Origin: a virus | DNA length: 23,699 bases | IMG/VR virus record: IMGVR_UViG_3300041411_000052 | Location: 1 to 23,699 of that record | Direction: 5' to 3' (one strand) | In this document: positions 7,782 to 14,485 of the stretch, piece by piece | How the letters are laid out: each line of letters opens with the position of its first letter | Position numbering within the stretch: position 1 is the first letter of the stretch | Program-made: the position numbers and the translations under genes | The notes under the pieces: model-generated | What the model was told of the DNA's origin: nothing | Databases searched by the model: none | Seen by the model: only the letters and a program-made list of their open reading frames with translations

Positions 7782-8332
7782 ATGAAGCACAAAGATGGTC
7801 GCTAGAAGATACATTTGAACACTGGCTAGAAAAATACAACTCTTTCCTCGATATCGCCGGGAATGAAATCAATTTTCGTTATCTGGATACTGAAACTGTT
7901 GGGCTGACTGTTGAATTCGGTCCGGGACAAATTCGTAACGGTTCTACCGTTGAGGATCTGACCGGGGCGACGTTGACTTTCCCAGCAGACTCCAGCCTAG
8001 TTGTTGGTGTATACAAAGTTCCGAACGACGTAGTTGATGTTCCATCGGAAATCGCAGTTTATGCGCTCGGTGATGTACCAGAGGACTTCTTTGTACCGCT
8101 CTATGCGTTCGTTACAGGACCAACCGGCATTACTACGTCCAAAGACCTCCGTACGCCTTTTTCTTATGGTACAGGCGGTAGCGCGGGCGCTGGTGCACTG
8201 ATGTTTTTCGATCAACACGTTATGCGCGATACGGTTGTTCCAACTTTGAAGAACGCCTTGAGCGTGGCCCCAATTGTTGACGAAGGGTTTACCGTGACCG
8301 TTTCTGACGGCTCGGAATGGGTGATTGTATAA
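7778..8332 (+). CDS. Putative virion protein (184 aa)
   Basis: It starts at 7778 in an ATGA overlap with the upstream gene, behind a clear AGGAGAG ribosome-binding site. The N-terminus is helical (EDTFEHWLEKYNSF); the rest alternates short beta strands with glycine-rich turns. It includes YGTGGSAGAGALMFF and ends VTVSDGSEWVIV, an ending often seen in baseplate or fibre components. I recognise no named family. Its TAA overlaps the ATG of gp13 by one base, so it is part of the baseplate/neck operon. A role as a fibre or baseplate accessory is inferred from context. Confidence 0.6.
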   Translation: MNEAQRWSLEDTFEHWLEKYNSFLDIAGNEINFRYLDTETVGLTVEFGPGQIRNGSTVEDLTGATLTFPADSSLVVGVYKVPNDVVDVPSEIAVYALGDVPEDFFVPLYAFVTGPTGITTSKDLRTPFSYGTGGSAGAGALMFFDQHVMRDTVVPTLKNALSVAPIVDEGFTVTVSDGSEWVIV

Positions 8333-9081
8333 TGGCCAAACCTAATAGCCGTCAAAGTTTTGGTGAGTATTGCTTACGGAAACTTGGTAAGCCGGTCATC
8401 AACATCAACGTAGAAGCGAGCCAAGTCTTAGACCGGATCGACGAAGCGCTTCAGGTTTACTCTGAGAAGCATTTCGACGCGACGGAAAAGGAGTGGATTG
8501 GATATCGGTTGACTTCCGAGGACATCATCAAAGGGTATATCACGACTCCCGACGATATCCTAGTGATCGACCAAATTCTTAGTATGGACGGCGTGTTCCA
8601 GTCGTACAACGATGACCCCGATTTCGGTTATCGTTATCAGTTGGTGATGGGGAGCTTTAGCCCGTTCGCCTCCTTGGATATCCTTTCGTACTATCTGAAC
8701 GTTAGTTACATTAACGAAATCAACGCGTTGATTAACGTTGATCCGACGTTCGAATACACCCGTCACAAGAACAAGTTGACCATCGCTCAGAACACGAAAG
8801 AAATGAAGGCCGGAAGTATCATTGGCCTACACGTAATGAAGATTATCAACCCGGACGAAAACCCTTACGTCTGGAACGACAAATGGCTAAAGGAATATGC
8901 CACCGCGTTGATTAAACGTCAATGGGGACTCAACATGAAGAAACATGGAGAGATTGCGTTGCTGGGTGGGATTACCGTTAACGGACAACAAATTTACGAC
9001 GAAGCGCTAACTGATATTGCTTCGTTGGAAGAAGAGTTAGATACAGTTTACCAGGAACCCATAAATTTTTTCATGGGTTAG
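8332..9081 (+). CDS. gp13: Neck protein, T4 gp13-like head completion
   Basis: A 249-residue homologue of T4 neck protein gp13 (309 residues), which with gp14 closes the filled head at the portal and makes the tail attachment site. Typical sequence near the start: SFGEYCLRKLGKPVININV and RIDEALQVYSEKHFDATE, followed by GYITTPDDILVIDQIL. The C-terminal half has WNDKWLKEYATALIKRQWG. The start is placed at the ATG at 8332, which overlaps the upstream stop by one base; an ATG at 8317 would add five residues and overlap further. The protein ends normally (EPINFFMG), so the endonuclease gene that follows has not truncated it. In T4, gp14 follows directly; here 1.8 kb separates them. Confidence 0.85.
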   Translation: MAKPNSRQSFGEYCLRKLGKPVININVEASQVLDRIDEALQVYSEKHFDATEKEWIGYRLTSEDIIKGYITTPDDILVIDQILSMDGVFQSYNDDPDFGYRYQLVMGSFSPFASLDILSYYLNVSYINEINALINVDPTFEYTRHKNKLTIAQNTKEMKAGSIIGLHVMKIINPDENPYVWNDKWLKEYATALIKRQWGLNMKKHGEIALLGGITVNGQQIYDEALTDIASLEEELDTVYQEPINFFMG

Positions 9082-9086
9082 CCCAT
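9058..9086 (+). promoter_or_regulatory. Alternative hairpins over gp13 stop codon
   Basis: Three matching words lie in 29 bases: CCCAT (9058-9062), ATGGG (9073-9077) and CCCAT (9082-9086). The middle word can pair with either neighbour, giving two mutually exclusive 5-bp hairpins. In the second, the gp13 stop TAG (9079-9081) lies in a four-base loop. No T-run follows. An RNA-processing or attenuation role is possible but unproven. Confidence 0.35.
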
Positions 9087-9095
9087 TAAGAAACT

Positions 9096-9133
9096 AGAAA
9101 CCCTAAATAGTTATAATATTATTTGGGGTTTCT
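9096..9133 (+). promoter_or_regulatory. Long RBS-occluding hairpin in front of the HNH gene
   Basis: AGAAACCCTAAATAGT (9096-9111) pairs continuously with 9118-9133 over 16 positions (two G-T wobbles), with loop TATAAT (9112-9117). The 3' arm contains the GGGG ribosome-binding sequence (9125-9128), and the ATG (9135) begins one base after the stem. The late octamer CCTAAATA is inside the 5' arm. RNA from an upstream promoter would hide the start; RNA begun about six bases after the octamer would lack the 5' arm. This matches the arrangement known for T4 e, soc and I-TevI. Confidence 0.7.
9102..9109 (+). promoter_or_regulatory. Late promoter CCTAAATA for the HNH/lysis genes
   Basis: CCTAAATA lies 33 bases before the HNH start codon, embedded in the 5' arm of the long hairpin. 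By analogy with T4 late promoters, transcription would begin in or next to the loop, around 9115. Confidence 0.65.
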
Positions 9134-9134
9134 T

Positions 9135-9914
9135 ATGAATTACGAAACGATTTACAACAAGCTGATTGAAAGTAGGTTGAATCAGGATATACACGGGTAT
9201 TATGAAACTCATCATATACTTCCTAGATGCTTGGGCGGAACTGATGATGTTTCTAACCTAATCAAACTTACTGCTCGTGAACATCTGTTCGCTCATATTT
9301 TGCTAATGAAAATTTATCCAGATAATGTCGGACTTTCGTATGCCGTTAGGTGTATGTCTCTTAAAGGGATTGTAAATTCTAGAAAATATGAATTCGCCAG
9401 AATTCAATCTAGTAAGAATCAATCTGAACAATTTAAAGCCTTGTGGCAAGATCCAGATTACTTACAAAAACAAAGTTTTAGATCGACCGATGAATATAAA
9501 AACAAAGTTTCTCTTATGATGAAGGATTATTATTCTACAGATGAGGGGAAAGCTAACATTGAAATTGTTAGAGTTAAAATTACAGGGAAGGTCATTTCAG
9601 AAGAAACGAGATTAAAAATGAGCGAATCTTTAAAAGGAGTTTCTAAGCCAGAAGGATTCGGTGATAAGATTAGCGCTGCTAGAACTGGAATGAAATTTAC
9701 CGAAGAACATAAAGAAAATTTTCGAAAAGCTCGTACAGGAAAGGGTACTGGAGAACGAAACTCTATGTCGTCCGAAGAAAATCGAAGAAAACTTTCCGAG
9801 GCTAAAGTTGGCAGCAAAGCTGTATATTCAATAGACGGATCGCGACGGATCAAAAGGAAAGAAGAACTTTCACAATACCATCTTCGTGATGGAAAATATT
9901 TCGATTACGAGTAA
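9135..9914 (+). CDS. HNH homing endonuclease with NUMOD3 motifs
   Basis: A free-standing homing endonuclease of 259 residues. The HNH nuclease core is at residues 24-58: THHILPRCLGG followed by NLIKLTAREHLFAHILL, with the paired His at 26-27, Asn 41 and His 50/54 as likely metal and catalytic residues. Residues 148-228 carry three NUMOD3-type DNA-binding repeats: GKVISEETRLKMSESLKG, GMKFTEEHKENFRKARTG and a shorter SSEENRRKLSEAKVG. The gene is visibly richer in A+T than its neighbours and uses codons such as AGA and ATA that they use rarely, which fits horizontal acquisition. The start is the ATG at 9135; a TTG at 9123 lies inside the hairpin. It is inserted between gp13 and the endolysin, and both flanking genes are intact. 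Confidence 0.9.
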   Translation: MNYETIYNKLIESRLNQDIHGYYETHHILPRCLGGTDDVSNLIKLTAREHLFAHILLMKIYPDNVGLSYAVRCMSLKGIVNSRKYEFARIQSSKNQSEQFKALWQDPDYLQKQSFRSTDEYKNKVSLMMKDYYSTDEGKANIEIVRVKITGKVISEETRLKMSESLKGVSKPEGFGDKISAARTGMKFTEEHKENFRKARTGKGTGERNSMSSEENRRKLSEAKVGSKAVYSIDGSRRIKRKEELSQYHLRDGKYFDYE

Positions 9915-9919
9915 CAATA

Positions 9920-10441
9920 ATGCCAAAACTTACTCCGATAGTAAAGAGGAAACTTTTCAACTACCTAATCGGCGCCGGTGCTACTGCCGCTGTTGCGCTA
10001 AGTGGCACTACACTCATCGCGCCGAACGAAGGGTTGGTACTTGAAACTTATAGAGACGCCGTTGGTATCATTACCGCGTGCTACGGACACACAGGCCCAG
10101 AATTAAAAATGGGCATGAAGTTCACGCTCGACGAATGTAACATGATGCTTCTCGCTGACCTTAACAAACACAACAAAGAAATGCGTCGTTATGTTGCCGT
10201 ACCGTTGACGGAATACCAAGAAGCGGCGTTTACGTCCTTCGTGTATAACGTTGGGGTGGGTAATTGGAGAACGTCCACCATGCTGAAACTCTTGAACAAA
10301 GGCGATTATTTTGGCGCGTGTAAGCAATTGACGAGCTGGGTCTACGCTAAAGGCATCAAACTTAATGGACTTGTAACACGCCGGGGCATCGAAATGAATG
10401 CGTGCACCGGGAAACTGAATCTATATGCTGAGATAAAGTAA
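9920..10441 (+). CDS. SAR-type endolysin, GH24 phage lysozyme
   Basis: A 173-residue muramidase that hydrolyses the glycan strands of peptidoglycan at lysis. The GH24 catalytic triad is visible with T4-like spacing: Glu37 (PNEGL), Asp46 (YRDAVG) and Thr52 (ITACYGHT). The core continues with YQEAAFTSFVYNVGVGNW and GLVTRRGIEMNACTG. Residues 12-34 form a weakly hydrophobic Gly/Ala/Ser/Thr-rich segment (LIGAGATAAVALSGTTLIA) after a basic N-terminus and before the catalytic Glu. That is the signal-arrest-release design of phage 21 and P1 endolysins: sec-exported, held in the inner membrane, released on depolarisation. The start at 9920 is 5 bases after the HNH stop; the SD is weak. The putative holin gene follows after one base. 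Confidence 0.88.
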   Translation: MPKLTPIVKRKLFNYLIGAGATAAVALSGTTLIAPNEGLVLETYRDAVGIITACYGHTGPELKMGMKFTLDECNMMLLADLNKHNKEMRRYVAVPLTEYQEAAFTSFVYNVGVGNWRTSTMLKLLNKGDYFGACKQLTSWVYAKGIKLNGLVTRRGIEMNACTGKLNLYAEIK

Positions 10442-10442
10442 A

Positions 10443-10817
10443 ATGGCTACCGACAACAATAATAATAAAATAGATAGTATCATCGTCCAAAAACCTGCAG
10501 CGGTGTTGAAGTCGTATTCGGCCTTGACGCTTCTGGCGAACATTCTAATCTCTTTGAGCGCGGTTGGCTTCACGGCCATCGGTGCCCTTACGCAGATTGA
10601 TGTGGTTTACCTTGTAGGGATCATGTCGGTCCTGTCGATCTTCGGGTTTGCCGGAAGGTTCATCCAACAAGATATCTCAGGGACCGATAAAGAGGGTCCA
10701 ATGGGCTTCAAGGGGCTGTCTATCCGCTTTGTATGGTTTATCGAACGCTCGGTTAAGGGTAGTTGGGAAAAGCTCAAGGGCACGTTCCTAGGACTCTTTG
10801 GCAAAGACGCACAATAA
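10443..10817 (+). CDS. Small membrane protein, putative holin
   Basis: A 124-residue protein with two predicted transmembrane helices: residues about 24-46 (LTLLANILISLSAVGFTAIG) and 50-72 (VVYLVGIMSVLSIFGFAG). These are followed by RFIQQDI and a cytoplasmic-type basic tail (WFIERSVKGSWEKLKG). The second helix followed by an Arg-x-Ile-x-Gln stretch resembles small phage holins of the two-TM type. It lies one base after the endolysin stop, forming a lysis pair. With a SAR endolysin the expected partner would be a pinholin or canonical holin. The holin role rests on topology and position, not on a certain family match. Confidence 0.6.
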   Translation: MATDNNNNKIDSIIVQKPAAVLKSYSALTLLANILISLSAVGFTAIGALTQIDVVYLVGIMSVLSIFGFAGRFIQQDISGTDKEGPMGFKGLSIRFVWFIERSVKGSWEKLKGTFLGLFGKDAQ

Positions 10818-10834
10818 CACTACAACTATAAATC

Positions 10835-10842
10835 TCTAAATA
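10835..10842 (+). promoter_or_regulatory. Late promoter TCTAAATA upstream of gp14
   Basis: TCTAAATA ends at 10842, the first base of the 5' arm of the gp14 leader hairpin. A start about six bases downstream (near 10848) would fall inside that arm. Confidence 0.65.
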
Positions 10843-10869
10843 GCCTATAGAACTTAAATTTTATAGGCT
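10842..10869 (+). promoter_or_regulatory. Leader hairpin covering the gp14 translation start region
   Basis: AGCCTATAGAA (10842-10852) pairs with 10859-10869 (TTTTATAGGCT) through 11 pairs, one of them G-T, with loop CTTAAA. The only SD-like bases before gp14, ATAGG at 10863-10867, are in the 3' arm. The gp14 ATG is at 10877. The late octamer abuts the 5' arm, so late transcripts should start within the arm and lose most of the stem. Same logic as the HNH leader. Confidence 0.6.
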
Positions 10870-10876
10870 TTTCATC

Positions 10877-11506
10877 ATGACTGTCAATAACTACGCGAAT
10901 AATTATTATGCTGAAAATGAGCAGGATCTAACCGATTCTCTCATTATTGAAGCGATACAAATGAAGGGCGTAGATATGTTTTACCTTCCGCGTACGCATA
11001 ACAACTATAACTTCTTGTTCGGTGAAGATCCAACTTCGTCGTTCGAGTCGTGCACGGTCGTTGAAATGTATTGCTCGGACGTTAATGGCTTCGGTGGCGA
11101 CGGCGAATTGATGTCTAAATTTGGCCTCCAGGTCAAGGACACTGCGACCTTTATCCTTAACAAAACTCGCTTTAAGCAAGAGTTCCCCGGTGAGATCCGC
11201 CCGAAGGAAGGCGACATTCTTTTCATGCCGATCACCAACGCGATCCTAGAGATTAAGTTTGTGAACCATGAGAGCCCATTCTTCGAGCAAGGTCGCCAGT
11301 TCGTCTTCGAATTGAAGACCGAAACGTTTGAACTGTCTCAAGAAGAATTCGTTACTGGTAACACTGACGTGGATGACTTTGTTAAGTCGCTTATGGTTGC
11401 TGATCCCGAGACGGAAGTTGAAGCGTTCGGGGATAACGTTGAGATCGAAGAGCGTACCGATAGTCAGACTGTTTTCGATCCGCGTAACCCATTTGGAGTT
11501 AGCTAA
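10877..11506 (+). CDS. gp14: Neck protein, T4 gp14-like
   Basis: A 209-residue homologue of T4 neck protein gp14 (256 residues), the partner of gp13 at the head-tail junction. Recognisable stretches are the N-terminal YYAENEQDLTDSLIIEAIQM, then GVDMFYLPR, FGEDPTSSFES, MYCSDVNGFGGDGELMSKFG, EIRPKEGDILFMP and NHESPFFEQGRQFVFEL. The C-terminus is acidic and ends FDPRNPFGVS. It is separated from gp13 by the endonuclease/lysis cassette, unlike T4. Its stop overlaps the gp15 start by one base (TAATG). It is probably controlled by the leader hairpin at 10842-10869. Confidence 0.88.
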   Translation: MTVNNYANNYYAENEQDLTDSLIIEAIQMKGVDMFYLPRTHNNYNFLFGEDPTSSFESCTVVEMYCSDVNGFGGDGELMSKFGLQVKDTATFILNKTRFKQEFPGEIRPKEGDILFMPITNAILEIKFVNHESPFFEQGRQFVFELKTETFELSQEEFVTGNTDVDDFVKSLMVADPETEVEAFGDNVEIEERTDSQTVFDPRNPFGVS

Positions 11507-12219
11507 TGGCGATCTTACAAGACCACTTTTTCCACGATACGATCCAGATGTACGTTGGTGTGTTTGGATCTGTATTTGATGAAATCAAGATTAAGCGAAC
11601 TACGCCGAACAAACCTGATAAGTTTATCCGGGTGCCGATTGCGTATGCCGTGAAGAAACGTTACGACGTTCGGAATGATCAGAATCCAGATCCGAATAAG
11701 GTTCGGATTAAGAATCAGCTGCCGCGCATGAGCTTTACGATGACCGGTATGCAAAAAGATAACTCGCGTATGATGAATCGTATGAACACGATGATCAAAA
11801 GTGGCCCACGCGATCAACCCGGTGGATTAGCGACGCAACGCGAGCGCGTCCCATATAACTTTCAATTCCGCTTAGACGTTAAAACGAAGAACTTGGTCGA
11901 TATCCTCCAGATCCTGGAACAAATCCTCGTTTACTTTAACCCGTCAATTGTGGTCAACGTTATCGATAACCCAGACCTAGCCATGAGTTCGGCGATCCCT
12001 ATCAAGTTGCTGAATAACAGCGGCTTCGGTGATTTGTTTGAAGGGTCTTTCGAAGATGAAGAAGTTATCGAAGGTTCGTTGGAGTTTGAGTTAGAGGGTT
12101 ACTTGTACCTTCCAACTTCTGATGCAAAAATCATCAAGAAGGTTACTGTTAATTATTTCGACTTGGATTCCAGGAAGTTCTTGGAAAATCAAGTATTCAC
12201 TGAGGCGGATCTGCCATGA
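11506..12219 (+). CDS. gp15: Tail sheath terminator, T4 gp15-like
   Basis: A 237-residue homologue of T4 gp15 (272 residues), the hexameric ring that caps the finished sheath and tube and docks to the neck. The N-terminus HFFHDTIQMYVGVFGSVFDE leads into KIKRTTPN and a strand pair IRVPIAYAVKKRYD. It continues with LPRMSFTMTGMQKDNSRMMN, then RVPYNFQFRLDVKTKNLVD and LEQILVYFNPS, and ends in an acidic beta-rich domain with YLYLPT. It starts on the last base of the gp14 stop and ends in an ATGA overlap with gp16, so it is fully embedded in the neck/terminase operon. Confidence 0.88.
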   Translation: MAILQDHFFHDTIQMYVGVFGSVFDEIKIKRTTPNKPDKFIRVPIAYAVKKRYDVRNDQNPDPNKVRIKNQLPRMSFTMTGMQKDNSRMMNRMNTMIKSGPRDQPGGLATQRERVPYNFQFRLDVKTKNLVDILQILEQILVYFNPSIVVNVIDNPDLAMSSAIPIKLLNNSGFGDLFEGSFEDEEVIEGSLEFELEGYLYLPTSDAKIIKKVTVNYFDLDSRKFLENQVFTEADLP

Positions 12220-12710
12220 GCAAGATGGACGACAGACTAAATGAGATTTTAGGTGTTAGGGAAGGCGGTGGGTTAACGCTAGACGAACAACTTGACGGGC
12301 TTCGAGACGAAAGCGCTCGCGAGACGTTCGAAGTCGTTGAGTACAAAGACGTTGAATCGAAAGTCATCGAAGCGAGCGTCAACGAGGACGCTCTAGAGGA
12401 CTACAAGTACAGCCGTAAGATTCTATACGGGTTGATCGAACGGGGCACTGCGATGCTTGACGGGGCTCTCATGGTCGCTAAAGAGTCGGAGAACCCACGG
12501 GCTTACGAAACCGCTTCGAACATTATGAATAACGTAAATCAGATGGCCAAAAGTTTGATCGAACTTCAGAAGGCGTTGAATCCGAAGGGCGCCAAGATCA
12601 TCAAGGCCGATACCATTAACGTACAGAATAACAACCAAACTTATATTACCGAACCGGTTGATCCAGATGCCGGTGTTGCGAATATGTTGGATTCATTGGA
12701 TGATGAGTAA
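12216..12710 (+). CDS. gp16: Terminase small subunit, T4 gp16-like
   Basis: A 164-residue protein, the same length as T4 gp16, placed directly before the large terminase as in T4. Small terminases of this type form rings that regulate the gp17 motor and DNA recognition. The N-terminus is acidic and probably flexible. The centre is alpha-helical (YSRKILYGLIERGTAMLDGA and ASNIMNNVNQMAKSLIELQ), the helical oligomerisation region of the family. The tail contains INVQNNNQTYI and ends acidic. The start overlaps the gp15 stop by four bases. The assignment rests on the helical core, length and position. Confidence 0.82.
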   Translation: MSKMDDRLNEILGVREGGGLTLDEQLDGLRDESARETFEVVEYKDVESKVIEASVNEDALEDYKYSRKILYGLIERGTAMLDGALMVAKESENPRAYETASNIMNNVNQMAKSLIELQKALNPKGAKIIKADTINVQNNNQTYITEPVDPDAGVANMLDSLDDE

Positions 12711-12715
12711 CTAAA

Positions 12716-14431
12716 ATGGCCGCTAGAGCGAAGTCTAAGAACTACCCTTTCGACGTTGAGGGATTCATTGTTGAGAACAAGGATCTCATCAAGAAGTACC
12801 TCAAGAAGAACACCGATAAGGTGTATGTTGAAGACTTCGAAATCTCGAAAGAGCATTGCTACCAGAACAACCCTAACCTCTTACGAGCTGGGGCTGAGTT
12901 CGAGTATTCGACGATTCAAAAGCTCGAATACGTCAAGTGCATGAAGAATTGTAAGTATTTCACCAAGAAGTACATCAAGATCATTTCGATTGACGTTGGT
13001 GTAATCTCGTTCAAACTCTACAAGTATCAAGAAGAACTTATTGATCTGTATCAAGGGAATCGGTTTGTTCTAAGTATGCAAGGCCGTCAGACCGGGAAAA
13101 CCCAGACAACCGCTGCGTTTATTACTTGGTTCATTCTCTTTACTCCAACCAAGACCGCTGCGCTCTTGGCGAACAAGGCAGCTCAGGCGCGGGAGATTCT
13201 TTCTCGTATCCAGATGTCTTATGAAATGCTTCCGAAGTTCCTCCAACAACCGGTGAAGACGTACAACAAAGGCTCGATGAAACTGACTAACCAGTCGGAA
13301 GTCTTCTGTGCTGCGTCGTCCTCTTCTTCGATCCGGGGCCGTTCCATTGCCCTTCTGTATATCGACGAAGCCGCGTTCTTGCCGAATGACATGGAATTCT
13401 ACGAATCGACTTACCCGGTAATTTCCTCGGGTACAGAGTCGCGAGTCATTATTTCCTCAACACCGAACGGTGCGCGGGGATTGTTTTACAAACTTTGGAT
13501 TGAGTCTAAGGAAGAGATCAACCAATTTAAACGCATGGAAGTGCCTTGGCACATGGTGCCTTGGAGAACTAAAGAGTGGGCGGCGGAACAAGTATCGCAG
13601 ACTTCTCAAGAACAATTTGACCAAGAACACGGATTGAAATTTCGCGGTTCGCAAAACAGCCTTCTGGCCGGTCACGTTCTAGAACTGCTACCGGTTTTTA
13701 AACCTACTATGTACGGCGATTTGAAGATTTTCGAAGAACCGATCAAAGGTCACATCTACTTTGCCACCGTGGATACTTCACGCGGCGTCGGTGGAGATAA
13801 CTCGGCCTTTGTTGTGTTTGACATTACTTCTGTTCCATATCAAGTTGTCGCGACCTATAAAAATAATCAAGTGGCTCCTACGATCTATCCACAAATTATT
13901 AAATCGGTTCTCGACAAGTACAACTCAGCTTACGTTTTGGTTGAGATTAACGACATCGGCGAACAAGTTGCATCGATCCTGTATCACGACTTTGAATATG
14001 AAAATATGTTCATGTGCTACTCCGATAAGCAAGTTCAACGAATTGGATTTAACTCTGAAGCACGAATGGGTGTACGCACTACCGTTCAAGTTAAGTCTAT
14101 CGGTTGTTCCACTATCAAAACGATGATTGAAACAAACAAAGTCTGTCTGAAAGATTCAGACATGATCGAAGAGTTTGGTAACTTTATCCCGAAAGGTAAG
14201 AGTTATGAAGCTGCCCCCGGCTCGCACGACGACTTGGTTATGTGTTGCGTTCTGTTTGCTTGGGCGACGGTACAACAATACTTCATCGATCTAACAGACA
14301 TAGACGTTAAAAAGAACATGCAGGAATCCATGTATGACAAGTATATGGACGATATTCTTCCGTTTGGATTCATCGATGATGGTTTTGGTGAGGTATTTAA
14401 CCCTTCCGCTATCGATAACTATTCAAACTAA
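12716..14431 (+). CDS. gp17: Terminase large subunit, T4 gp17-like
   Basis: A 571-residue DNA-packaging ATPase/nuclease (T4 gp17 is 610). The N-terminal ATPase domain has a Walker A GRQTGKT at residues 123-129, preceded by FVLSMQ; a Walker B ALLYIDEAAF at 212-221, with Asp217 and catalytic Glu218; and the coupling motif SSTPNG at 247-252. The C-terminal RNase H-like headful nuclease has TVDTSRGVGGDNSA with Asp353, VLVEINDIG with Glu410, and GSHDDL with Asp505/506 as the likely metal-binding triad. It acts at the portal vertex to cut the concatemer and pump DNA. It lies 5 bases after gp16; a late promoter for gp18 follows. Confidence 0.95.
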   Translation: MAARAKSKNYPFDVEGFIVENKDLIKKYLKKNTDKVYVEDFEISKEHCYQNNPNLLRAGAEFEYSTIQKLEYVKCMKNCKYFTKKYIKIISIDVGVISFKLYKYQEELIDLYQGNRFVLSMQGRQTGKTQTTAAFITWFILFTPTKTAALLANKAAQAREILSRIQMSYEMLPKFLQQPVKTYNKGSMKLTNQSEVFCAASSSSSIRGRSIALLYIDEAAFLPNDMEFYESTYPVISSGTESRVIISSTPNGARGLFYKLWIESKEEINQFKRMEVPWHMVPWRTKEWAAEQVSQTSQEQFDQEHGLKFRGSQNSLLAGHVLELLPVFKPTMYGDLKIFEEPIKGHIYFATVDTSRGVGGDNSAFVVFDITSVPYQVVATYKNNQVAPTIYPQIIKSVLDKYNSAYVLVEINDIGEQVASILYHDFEYENMFMCYSDKQVQRIGFNSEARMGVRTTVQVKSIGCSTIKTMIETNKVCLKDSDMIEEFGNFIPKGKSYEAAPGSHDDLVMCCVLFAWATVQQYFIDLTDIDVKKNMQESMYDKYMDDILPFGFIDDGFGEVFNPSAIDNYSN

Positions 14432-14437
14432 TAAAAA

Positions 14438-14445
14438 ACTAAATA
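14438..14445 (+). promoter_or_regulatory. Late promoter ACTAAATA upstream of gp18
   Basis: ACTAAATA lies in the 54-base gap between gp17 and gp18, about 40 bases before the gp18 ATG. gp18 has an AGAGG ribosome-binding site. I see no occluding hairpin in this leader. Confidence 0.62.
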
Positions 14446-14485
14446 CTGTAAACGAAATTATATTCATTACATAGAGGTAAATAAC

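Noticed and set aside
9123-9137. Upstream TTG start for the HNH gene
   Set aside because: The TTG lies inside the hairpin stem and would leave the GGGG site downstream of the start; the ATG at 9135 has it at normal spacing.
9082-9919. Group I intron or intein insertion at gp13/gp14
   Set aside because: gp13 and gp14 both look complete with natural ends, and no split exon or splice sequence is visible; the endonuclease is free-standing.
10827-10834. TATAAATC before the gp14 promoter
   Set aside because: The last base departs from the octamer, and the better TCTAAATA lies 8 bases downstream; a tandem promoter is possible but not supported.
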